Assembly: GCF_001593605.1 (NCBI RefSeq) | Contig: NZ_CP012836.1 | Location: 2,546,501-2,610,500 of the forward strand | Source of the DNA: Algoriphagus sanaruensis | Lineage (GTDB): Bacteria > Bacteroidota > Bacteroidia > Cytophagales > Cyclobacteriaceae | DNA length: 64,000 bases | Reading direction: 5' to 3' | In this document: in pieces, positions 1 to 6,716 of the stretch | How the letters are laid out: every line of letters begins with the position of its first letter | Position numbering within the stretch: the first letter of the stretch is position 1 | The notes under the pieces: model-generated | Told to the model about the DNA's origin: nothing | The model's input: the letters and a program-made list of their open reading frames with translations, nothing else | Database searches by the model: none | Translations under genes and position numbers: made by a program

Positions 1-1033
1 CCGAACCGGTGAACATGTGGTATTTTTTCACCAATTCACTACGAACTGGGCCTGCATCTCGGTCTAAATCTATTCCGATCATTAATCCTTTTCCTCGGAT
101 ATCAGTAATACCAGGGATATTTTTCAATTCCTCGATCAATCGATCTCCTAGTTCTAAGGCTTTGGCTTGAAGTTTCTCTTGCTCCAAAACCTCTAAAACT
201 GCTAATCCAGCAGCACATGCCAGATGATTCCCACCAAAAGTGGTTCCCAACAAGCCATAACTCGCTTTAAACTCAGGCGAGATTAAAAGACCACCAATCG
301 GAAATCCATTACCCATACCCTTGGCCATAGTGATCAGGTCAGGCATAATGCCATCCACCCATTGATGTGCGAAAAAACGTCCTGTACGTCCATAGCCGGA
401 TTGAACTTCATCTAGGATTAATTTGGCTTCGTATTTCTTAGCCAAGGAGGAAATGCCACGGAGAAAATCAGGTTCAGGCACTTGAATTCCGCCCACACCT
501 TGGATTCCCTCAATGATAATTCCTGCAATGGTATTTGATTTCAGAGCCTCTTCAACAGCATCCAAATCACCCCAAGGTAGAATATGGAAATCATCCCGAG
601 CATTACATGGAGCCACGATTTTGGGATTATCTGTCAATGCAACGGCTCCCGAAGTACGGCCATGAAAAGCACCGGAGAAGGCAATAAAACCAGACTTTCC
701 TGTTACAAACGAGGCCATTTTGATTGCATTCTCATTGGCTTCAGCCCCTGAATTAACCAAGAAAAGTTGGTAGTCATGTAGGCAAGAGAGATGTCCGAGT
801 TTCTCAGCAAGTTGTTGCTGAATAGGGATTTCTACAGAATTGGAGTAAAAGGCGATTTTGTCCAATTGGTCTTTGATCCGCTTCACATAGTGAGGATGGG
901 TATGACCGATTGAAATTACCGCATGACCTCCGTAAAGGTCTAAATATTCTTGCCCCTGATCGTCCCAAAGCCGGCAACCTTCTGCACGGTCAATGGTAAC
1001 AGGAATGAGAGGATATACGTCGAAAAGATTCAT
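1..1033 (-). CDS. argD: Acetylornithine aminotransferase, C-terminus cut by window edge
   Basis: A PLP-dependent class III aminotransferase that converts N-acetyl- (or, in some Bacteroidota, N-succinyl-) glutamate semialdehyde to the N-acylornithine in arginine synthesis. About 344 codons are visible from the ATG at 1033 and the reading frame runs off the left edge. Visible signatures are NSGAEANENAIKMAS for cofactor binding, LILDEVQSGYGRTG with the PLP aspartate, and AKGMGNGFPIGG with the lysine expected to bind PLP. It is the last visible gene of the leftward GNAT-argG-argC-argD run and lies 87 bases after argC. The choice of acetyl over succinyl substrate cannot be read from this protein alone. 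The family call is firm and the ArgD call rests on the operon. Confidence 0.93.
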   Translation of the reverse strand, partial: MNLFDVYPLIPVTIDRAEGCRLWDDQGQEYLDLYGGHAVISIGHTHPHYVKRIKDQLDKIAFYSNSVEIPIQQQLAEKLGHLSCLHDYQLFLVNSGAEANENAIKMASFVTGKSGFIAFSGAFHGRTSGAVALTDNPKIVAPCNARDDFHILPWGDLDAVEEALKSNTIAGIIIEGIQGVGGIQVPEPDFLRGISSLAKKYEAKLILDEVQSGYGRTGRFFAHQWVDGIMPDLITMAKGMGNGFPIGGLLISPEFKASYGLLGTTFGGNHLACAAGLAVLEVLEQEKLQAKALELGDRLIEELKNIPGITDIRGKGLMIGIDLDRDAGPVRSELVKKYHMFTGS

Positions 1034-1060
1034 GGAGGATTAAGATTTACTGCTCGATTT

Positions 1061-1107
1061 ATTTCGGATTTCGGATGTATGATTTCGCTTGGTCCGAAAT
1101 CCGAAAT
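1061..1107. repeat. Perfect 15-bp inverted repeat of a TTTCGGA heptamer
   Basis: The arms at 1061-1075 (ATTTCGGATTTCGGA) and 1093-1107 are exact reverse complements, separated by 17 bases. Each arm is itself two copies of a 7-base unit, and a further copy follows at 1111-1117. It lies in the argC-argD spacer and could fold as an RNA hairpin within the operon transcript. No T-run follows it, so it does not look like a standard terminator. Confidence 0.8.
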
Positions 1108-1120
1108 CCCATTTCCGAAA

Positions 1121-2086
1121 TCAGAAAGCTATTGATTTAAGATTGAGTCCCAACTTCTCTTCCAGCCCGAAAGCCAAATTGAAATTTTGCACAGCTTGAC
1201 CGGAAGCACCTTTAAGAAGGTTATCTATTGCTGAATAAATCACCAATTGTCCTTCTTCTTTTTGAACATAGAGGAGGCACTTGTTGGTATTAACAGCTTG
1301 CTTCAGATCAATATCTTGGGTAGAAACGAATGTGAAAGCTGCGTCCTTGTAGAATTCTTGGTAGGCTGAAATCGCTTCTGCTTCTGAACCCGCGAAAGGG
1401 AAATAAGCCGTTACCCAGATACCTCGAGAGAAATTTCCCCGATAAGGCACGAAAAGCAATTCTGAATTAAAGTCAGTATTAATTTGCTTGAAGGTTTGTT
1501 TGATTTCTTTGAGGTGCTGATGAGTGAAAAGCTTATATACCGACATGTTTCCTGTTCGGTAGCTAAAATGAGAGGTTTCGGCAAGCTTTTTACCTGCTCC
1601 AGTCGAACCCGTAATCCCACTAATATGCACTTGATCCTTAATCCATCCTTTGGCTATGGCCGGAGCCAAAGCCAATTGAATTCCTGTGGCAAAGCAACCT
1701 GGATTGGCAATGCGCTTGGCGGATTTGATTTTTGCTGAGTTTACTTCAGGCAGTCCGTAGATAAATCCATGAGATTCATCTCTGAAATCCGTGGATAGAT
1801 CAATGATTATTGTCTCTGGAGAAAAAGTATGGGCTTCCAAAAAACCTTTGGTTTCTCCATGAGGCAATCCTAAAAACACAGCATCTACTTCGCTTGGAAC
1901 TTCATCAGTAAATATCAAATCACAATCACCGATCAAATCCGGATGTGACTTGATTACTTTTTTACCTTTTTGGCTATTGGAATGAACGCATACCAGTTCA
2001 ACCGCCGGATGGTGAACCAAAATCCGAAGGAGTTCACCTCCAGTGTAGCCTGCCGCTCCGATGACTGCTGTTTTAATCTTAGTCAT
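1121..2086 (-). CDS. argC: N-acetyl-gamma-glutamyl-phosphate reductase
   Basis: An NADPH-dependent cytosolic reductase of arginine synthesis that turns N-acetylglutamyl phosphate into the semialdehyde used by ArgD. The 321-residue protein has the dinucleotide-binding start GAAGYTGGELL (residues 10-20) and the active-site cysteine in NPGCFATG (Cys131), and its length suits the short ArgC type. Its start overlaps the end of argG by 8 bases, which indicates translational coupling. No unusual residues are seen. An aspartate-semialdehyde dehydrogenase is the only close alternative, and the flanking arg genes make that unlikely. Confidence 0.96.
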   Translation of the reverse strand: MTKIKTAVIGAAGYTGGELLRILVHHPAVELVCVHSNSQKGKKVIKSHPDLIGDCDLIFTDEVPSEVDAVFLGLPHGETKGFLEAHTFSPETIIIDLSTDFRDESHGFIYGLPEVNSAKIKSAKRIANPGCFATGIQLALAPAIAKGWIKDQVHISGITGSTGAGKKLAETSHFSYRTGNMSVYKLFTHQHLKEIKQTFKQINTDFNSELLFVPYRGNFSRGIWVTAYFPFAGSEAEAISAYQEFYKDAAFTFVSTQDIDLKQAVNTNKCLLYVQKEEGQLVIYSAIDNLLKGASGQAVQNFNLAFGLEEKLGLNLKSIAF

Positions 2087-3272
2087 TTCCGCTGTTGACT
2101 TTATGGAAGATAGCAGTTTGGTTACCTAAGATTCGGGTAAATCCTTTCACATCTTCTCCGGTATAGCCTTTGTTCATTTCTCCATAGCTTCCAAATTTCG
2201 AGGACATCAAATCATGCTCAGAGTGGATTCCCAACAAGGTGAATCGGTATGGCTGAAGCATAACTCGAACATCTCCTGAAACAAATTCTTGGGTACTAGC
2301 CAAGAAAGCTTCCAGGTTTCTCATCACTGGATCAAGGTAATGCCCTTCGTGCAAGTGGTTTCCGTAGAATTCAGCTTGTTGATTTTTCCAGAACATCTGC
2401 CACTTGGTCAAGGTGTGTTTTTCAAGCAATTGGTGTGCTTTAATGATGATAATCGGTGCGGCTGCTTCGAATCCCACGCGTCCTTTGATTCCTATAATGG
2501 TATCGCCAACGTGGATATCTCGACCTATTCCAAATGGTGCAGCTAATTCTTGCACTCGCAGAATAGCGTCAACTGGATTTTCATAAGTAACCTCATTCAC
2601 ACCTTTCAATTCCCCCTGAACAAAAGTCAATTTGATTTCTTTTGGCTCGTGATCAGACACTTGCGTAGGCCATGCTTCCTCAGGAAGATACTCGGAAGAG
2701 GTTAAGGTTTCTTTACCACCTACTGAAGTTCCCCAGATTCCTTTATTGATTGAATAAGCGGCCTTCTCAAAATTCATGGAAACGCCATGCTTTTTAAGGT
2801 ATTCGATTTCTTCCTGACGGGAAAGTTTCAAGTCACGGATAGGTGTGATGATTTCGATGTCCGGAACTATCGTTTGGAAAATCATATCAAATCGAACTTG
2901 ATCATTTCCAGCTCCTGTTGAACCATGAGCAACAGCTTTAGCTCCGATGGACTTCGCATAGTCAGCCAGTGATTTGGCTTGCACAATACGCTCAGCAGAT
3001 ACAGAAAGGGGATAAGTGGCGTTTTTAAGTACGTTGCCGAATACCAAATATTTGATGACTGATTCGTAGTAGTAATCCACTACGTCTAAAATAGTGAAGG
3101 AAGCTACACCTAGGGTTTTTGCTCGTTCTTCGATTGTTTTTAATTCTTCTGAAGAAAATCCTCCTGTATTAACTATGGCTGCATGGACTTCATAGCCCAA
3201 GTCTTTGGTCAAATGCAAAGCACAGAACGTAGTATCAAGACCACCGCTGTATGCTAAAACGACTTTTTTCAT
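2079..3272 (-). CDS. argG: Argininosuccinate synthase
   Basis: Joins citrulline and aspartate to argininosuccinate with ATP cleavage, the penultimate step of arginine synthesis. The 397-residue protein begins with the PP-loop signature AYSGGLDTT (residues 7-15) and carries the family motif GSTGAGNDQVRF that helps bind citrulline and aspartate. Length and composition match ArgG. It sits second in the leftward arginine operon, 39 bases after the GNAT gene and overlapping argC. Regulation probably comes from the leader before the GNAT gene, as no promoter is seen in the short spacer. Confidence 0.97.
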   Translation of the reverse strand: MKKVVLAYSGGLDTTFCALHLTKDLGYEVHAAIVNTGGFSSEELKTIEERAKTLGVASFTILDVVDYYYESVIKYLVFGNVLKNATYPLSVSAERIVQAKSLADYAKSIGAKAVAHGSTGAGNDQVRFDMIFQTIVPDIEIITPIRDLKLSRQEEIEYLKKHGVSMNFEKAAYSINKGIWGTSVGGKETLTSSEYLPEEAWPTQVSDHEPKEIKLTFVQGELKGVNEVTYENPVDAILRVQELAAPFGIGRDIHVGDTIIGIKGRVGFEAAAPIIIIKAHQLLEKHTLTKWQMFWKNQQAEFYGNHLHEGHYLDPVMRNLEAFLASTQEFVSGDVRVMLQPYRFTLLGIHSEHDLMSSKFGSYGEMNKGYTGEDVKGFTRILGNQTAIFHKVNSGND

Positions 3273-3311
3273 AATGTCTAGTAGGTTTGTCCCATCACGG
3301 GATGAAGTGAA

Positions 3312-4001
3312 TTACAAGAATATACTTTTCACAGAATCCTTTGATTTTGTGAGTTTAAGCATGACAAATTTTTTCAGGCGAACCCATCGATCAAAGAGTT
3401 TGATTTCTTTTTTGAAATCCTCTCTAAGAGCCAATTCTTCGGTATGATTCTTCTTGGCATTCGGATCATATAACATCGCGGTGCAAAGGCAATTTTGACG
3501 GTTTTTGGACATCAAAATTTCATAATTCACACAGCTTTGGCATCCTTTCCAAAACTCCTGATCATCCGTCAAATCAGCATAAGAAACAGGAATATATCCA
3601 AGCTCGGAATTGATTTTCATCACAGCTGCCCCAGTTGTCAAACCGAAAATCTTGGAATCAGGATATTTCTTTCTGCTCAGCTTGAAAATCTCTTGTTTAA
3701 TTTTCCGCGCCAATCCATACTTTCTGAATTGAGGAGAGACAATCAAGCCAGAATTGGCCACATACTTTCCGTGACCCCAAGCTTCAATATAACAGAAACC
3801 TGCCCAAACTCCATCGGAGGTCAAAGCAATAACTGCTTTTCCTTCATCCATTTTGGTCTCTACATAGGCAGGACTTCTTTTGGCAATACCGGTGCCACGA
3901 GCCTTTGCAGAATTTTCCATCTCCTCAGTAATCTGAGTTGAATAGACCTTGTGAGAAGAATCTGCAACGATGATTTTGAAAGAAATTTCTTCCATGGACA
4001 T
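3312..4001 (-). CDS. GNAT-family N-acetyltransferase, first gene of the arginine operon
   Basis: A 229-residue acetyl-CoA-dependent acyltransferase. The GNAT fold is shown by the beta-strand and pyrophosphate loop VSPQFRKYGLARKIK (residues 89-102, RxxGxA type) and the conserved LTTGAAVMKINSELGY stretch near 121-136. Four cysteines, 154 and 157 (GCQSC) and 171 and 173 (CLC), follow the core and could bind a metal, which is unusual for the family. Its place directly before argG suggests it supplies the missing N-acylglutamate synthase (ArgA-like) step, but that is inference from position. The start at 4001 has a second ATG two codons later. It follows a 380-bp structured leader. Confidence 0.85.
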   Translation of the reverse strand: MSMEEISFKIIVADSSHKVYSTQITEEMENSAKARGTGIAKRSPAYVETKMDEGKAVIALTSDGVWAGFCYIEAWGHGKYVANSGLIVSPQFRKYGLARKIKQEIFKLSRKKYPDSKIFGLTTGAAVMKINSELGYIPVSYADLTDDQEFWKGCQSCVNYEILMSKNRQNCLCTAMLYDPNAKKNHTEELALREDFKKEIKLFDRWVRLKKFVMLKLTKSKDSVKSIFL

Positions 4002-4300
4002 GCGAGAATTAAACTGTTTCTGAAGAAGACAGACTTAGTGAATTGGATTGATTGGGTACTAGTAGGCGAGGGGAGTTTTCCACGTAGGAAAACAAACTAT
4101 CATGCAGGGTCAAACCCTAAAAGTCTGCCTAGACCTCTTCAGAGGAGAAAAATTAGGAGTAACCAATGACAACAATACCGTTGTATTGACGAGAGAAAAC
4201 TGCTTCGCTATGTCGTTGGTGTATTTCATGGTTTTGAGGGTGCAAATGTTGTACCTCCTTTAATCAATTGCAAGGGTTTATTTCAAAAATTTGACGCAAA
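4002..4300 (-). promoter_or_regulatory. Structured leader of the arginine operon, possible attenuator
   Basis: Read on the minus strand, this untranslated region holds a chain of short hairpins: 4173-4188 (6 bp), 4134-4145 (5 bp), 4106-4118 (5 bp) and 4075-4093 (7 bp). A 9-bp long-range pairing with one G-U links 4121-4129 to 4028-4036 and encloses the last two. A 39-codon ORF (4110-4229) runs through the first part. The layout resembles amino-acid leader attenuation, though no classical T-run terminator is seen. It matches no RNA family I recognise. The upstream end is uncertain because the best -7 candidate (TAAGGTTTG near 4295) has one base too many. Confidence 0.45.
4110..4229 (-). CDS. 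Putative arginine-operon leader peptide, 39 aa
   Basis: A short open frame from ATG at 4229 to TGA at 4110, inside the leader of the arginine operon. Its C-terminus is LKRSRQTFRV, and all three arginines are AGG codons at positions 32, 34 and 38. AGG codon 32 falls in the 4134-4145 hairpin, and AGG codon 38 and the stop codon lie in the 4106-4118 hairpin. Codons 34-36 contribute to the long-range pairing. That is what a ribosome-stalling sensor of charged tRNA-Arg would look like. There is no good ribosome site at a normal distance (an AGGAGGT lies 23 bases upstream), and such a short frame could occur by chance. Confidence 0.4.
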   Translation of the reverse strand: MKYTNDIAKQFSLVNTTVLLSLVTPNFSPLKRSRQTFRV

Positions 4301-4327
4301 CCTTATTTTTTTTTCAAGAAAAATGAA

Positions 4328-4358
4328 AAAGGCCTCAATTTTTCCTATTGAGACCTTT
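4328..4358 (-). terminator. Terminator after the class V aminotransferase gene
   Basis: A 12-bp stem with one mismatch (arms 4328-4339 and 4347-4358, 7-base loop), followed on the minus strand by a run of Ts. It begins 24 bases after the stop of the leftward aminotransferase gene. Confidence 0.85.
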
Positions 4359-4381
4359 ACTTTTTTAAAAACTATAATGAA

Positions 4382-5629
4382 TTACGAATCAGCCATCTCC
4401 TTAAGTGCTTTCACTAACGCATCACAATCTTTTGTGCTTGTGTAAATATTGGGACTTACCCTGACTCCTTTGACTCCCGAACCATCAATTGGCGCAGTGA
4501 AAATTTTATATTTTTCTAATAGGATCTTTCCCATTTCTGCAGGAGTATATTTCTCGACCCAGACATTCCCTATTCCACAGCAACGCGTTGGATCTTCAGG
4601 TGTATTGACCTTGATTCCTGGGTAATTTCGAACTTGGTCCGACCAATATTTTTGGATAAACCGCAATCGGTCCTCTTTTCTTTTTGAGCCAATCCGCTCT
4701 TGAAATTCTATAGAGTCTATGACCGTAAGGTCGGTGGCTGCAGGATGGGTTCCTATATGATTGAGATAGGCTATGGTTTTTAGATTTAAATCAAAAGGTG
4801 CAAGTAATGGCTGAATCTTACTGATTTTATCCTTTTTGACATATAATAACCCAGAACCTAAGGGAACACTTAACCATTTATGAAGACTTGATCCATAATA
4901 ATCGCAATTCAATTCATGCATGTTAAAAGTAAAATGCCCAACAGCATGAGCTCCATCAAGCATTACTTCCACACCATAGGAATGTGCCATATCGGCGATT
5001 TTCCGAACTGGTAGAATGTGTCCTGTGATATTGACGATGTGTGGCACCATCATCAACTTGGTCTTAGGTGTAATAGCTTTTCGGTAGACTTCCACTATTT
5101 CCTCATCGTTTTTAGGATGCATAGGAATGTCAATTTTCACCGTTTTGATTCCCCATCGCTTTGATGCCATTTCAAACATGGTTTGCATGCTACCATAATC
5201 CTGATTTGAAAAAATAGCCTCGTCCCCAGCTTGCCATGGATATCCAGAAATGATCAAATCCAAGGATTCGGTTGTATTACGAGTCATAACGACTTCTTCA
5301 GGATCAGCACCTACTAAATTGGCTAAAGCGGCAGCTGATTTAGCCTTATTCTCAAATTGGATGCCTCTCATGTAATGCGAGGCTTGAAAGTTTACTTCTC
5401 GGATATGAGAAATGTATTTTTCCAGTAATTCCTCAGGGAGAAAGCAGTAATACCCATTTTCAAAATTCAAATAGTCGCGTTTGATTCGGTAACCTGCTCG
5501 GATCTGATCCCAAATATCATCAGCTTCCCAGTCTAATTGGTCAAAGGAGAGTGGATTGGCTGCTGCTGGTAACACGCTTCCTCCAAGTCCAAAAGCAGTT
5601 AAATACTTTAGAAATGATCGCTTATTCAT
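4382..5629 (-). CDS. Class V aminotransferase-fold PLP enzyme with export signal
   Basis: A 415-residue PLP enzyme of the cysteine desulfurase/isopenicillin-N-epimerase-like group. The N-terminus NKRSFLKYLTAFGLGG resembles a Tat signal with KR in place of RR, followed by an AAAN cleavage region near residue 25, so a periplasmic location is likely. The PLP site is visible as MLDGAH (Asp225) and SSLHKWL (Lys251). No catalytic cysteine loop like that of IscS is apparent. The zinc-ribbon gene lies 15 bases upstream in the same direction, and a terminator follows. The substrate is unknown; an amino-acid epimerase or lyase is possible. Confidence 0.85.
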   Translation of the reverse strand: MNKRSFLKYLTAFGLGGSVLPAAANPLSFDQLDWEADDIWDQIRAGYRIKRDYLNFENGYYCFLPEELLEKYISHIREVNFQASHYMRGIQFENKAKSAAALANLVGADPEEVVMTRNTTESLDLIISGYPWQAGDEAIFSNQDYGSMQTMFEMASKRWGIKTVKIDIPMHPKNDEEIVEVYRKAITPKTKLMMVPHIVNITGHILPVRKIADMAHSYGVEVMLDGAHAVGHFTFNMHELNCDYYGSSLHKWLSVPLGSGLLYVKKDKISKIQPLLAPFDLNLKTIAYLNHIGTHPAATDLTVIDSIEFQERIGSKRKEDRLRFIQKYWSDQVRNYPGIKVNTPEDPTRCCGIGNVWVEKYTPAEMGKILLEKYKIFTAPIDGSGVKGVRVSPNIYTSTKDCDALVKALKEMADS

Positions 5630-5644
5630 AGGGTGGGTGGTTGA

Positions 5645-5902
5645 TTACAAAACATAGGAAAGTAGCCAAATGATCACTAAAAAAATGGCCATCCATGTAA
5701 TCCAAGGAGCTCTCTTTGGAAACTCATACTTACAAATCGGGCAAGTAGTTGATTTGGAATCAATTTCCATTGCGCAGGAGGGACATTCTTTAGTTTTCAC
5801 AGGTAAAGCTGAACTCTTTAGGTTCTTTTCTGATTTCTCCTTTAAGTAAATTAAAAATTTGATGAAATACACCAGGGGATCCTTGGATAGTGACTTAGCC
5901 AC
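5645..5902 (-). CDS. Small zinc-ribbon protein with C-terminal membrane anchor
   Basis: An 85-residue protein. Two CxxC pairs (Cys40/43 and Cys54/57, in KECPSC and TTCPICKYEFP) form a zinc ribbon. They are followed by one hydrophobic segment (about residues 67-84) at the very C-terminus, so the ribbon should face the cytoplasm on a tail anchor. It lies 15 bases before the class V aminotransferase gene and may be co-transcribed with it. I recognise no named family beyond the zinc ribbon, and no function is claimed. Confidence 0.75.
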   Translation of the reverse strand: MAKSLSKDPLVYFIKFLIYLKEKSEKNLKSSALPVKTKECPSCAMEIDSKSTTCPICKYEFPKRAPWITWMAIFLVIIWLLSYVL

Positions 5903-5949
5903 CTAAAGAAGGGAGAACCTTAGTAATTCAAAACAATCAATTAAAGCTT

Positions 5950-6660
5950 ATGAAAATTGAAATTTGGTCTGATGTCGTTTGTCCTTTTTGCTACATCGGA
6001 AAGAGGAAAATGGAGAAGGCTCTCCAAAAATTTCCGTTTAAGGATAAGGTAACTATCGAATGGAAAAGCTTTCAGCTAAATCCTGATCAAAAGACTAATC
6101 CAGACTTAAGTACTTTGGAGCATTTGGCTCAAAGCAAAGGTTGGTCCATGGATCAAACTAGGCAAATCACTGCCAATGTCGTCGAAATGGCAAAAGCAGA
6201 AGGTTTAACTTTTGATTTTGAAAAGGCAGTAGTCGCAAATACTAAAAACGCCCATCGATTGATTCACCTAGCGAAGGAATTGGATCTTCAGGATGCCATG
6301 AAAGAGCGTCTGTTAAGGGCCTATTTTTCAGAAGGAAAAAATGTAGATGATCCCAAAACGCTAGCTGCATTGGGAGAGGAAATTGAAATTCCTTCTGACC
6401 AAATTGACAATGTTCTAAATTCCAATCAATATGAAACTGAGGTCGATCAAGACATCTATGAATCACGATTGATAGGAGTTAGAGGCGTTCCATTTTTTGT
6501 TTTGGATCGAAAGTTTGGGATTTCCGGTGCGCAGCCTGATGAGGTATTTGATCAAACGCTGGAAAAGGCATGGATGGAGTTCGCAAAATCAAATCCCGTT
6601 TTGGAAGTTCGCGCAGATCAAGATGGAGAAAGTTGTGATGTTGACGGAAATTGTTTTTAG
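5950..6660 (+). CDS. FrnE-like DsbA-family thiol oxidoreductase
   Basis: A cytosolic thioredoxin-fold disulfide oxidoreductase/isomerase of the FrnE (2-hydroxychromene-2-carboxylate isomerase-like) branch. The redox motif VCPFCYIGKRKME has Cys11 and Cys14, and the cis-proline loop is VRGVPFFV (Pro near residue 182). No signal peptide is present. The last residues, ESCDVDGNCF, add a CX5C pair (Cys229/Cys235), recalling the second C-terminal cysteine motif of Deinococcus FrnE, where CX4C is known. It is monocistronic, with a strong hairpin after the stop shared with the convergent DUF4301 gene. The family is firm and the substrate unknown. Confidence 0.9.
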   Translation: MKIEIWSDVVCPFCYIGKRKMEKALQKFPFKDKVTIEWKSFQLNPDQKTNPDLSTLEHLAQSKGWSMDQTRQITANVVEMAKAEGLTFDFEKAVVANTKNAHRLIHLAKELDLQDAMKERLLRAYFSEGKNVDDPKTLAALGEEIEIPSDQIDNVLNSNQYETEVDQDIYESRLIGVRGVPFFVLDRKFGISGAQPDEVFDQTLEKAWMEFAKSNPVLEVRADQDGESCDVDGNCF

Positions 6661-6665
6661 TCAAT

Positions 6666-6714
6666 GGAAAACAAAAAATCCCGAAGTTCGATGCTTCGGG
6701 ATTTTTTGTTTTCC
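6666..6714. terminator. Bidirectional terminator, 21-bp perfect stem
   Basis: The arms 6666-6686 and 6694-6714 are exact complements around a 7-base loop. A GC-rich core (TCCCGAAG) is flanked by A and T runs, so it can terminate both the rightward frnE-like gene and the leftward DUF4301 gene, whose stop is at 6717. Confidence 0.93.
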
Positions 6715-6716
6715 AA

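Noticed and set aside
3495..3941. A 148-codon open frame on the plus strand
   Set aside because: It lies opposite the GNAT acetyltransferase gene, has no family-like sequence and no promoter; the minus-strand frame has clear motifs.
4002..4300. RNase P, SRP, 6S or tmRNA gene in the hairpin-rich region
   Set aside because: None of the diagnostic sequences of those RNAs is present on either strand, and the position directly before the arginine genes argues for a leader.
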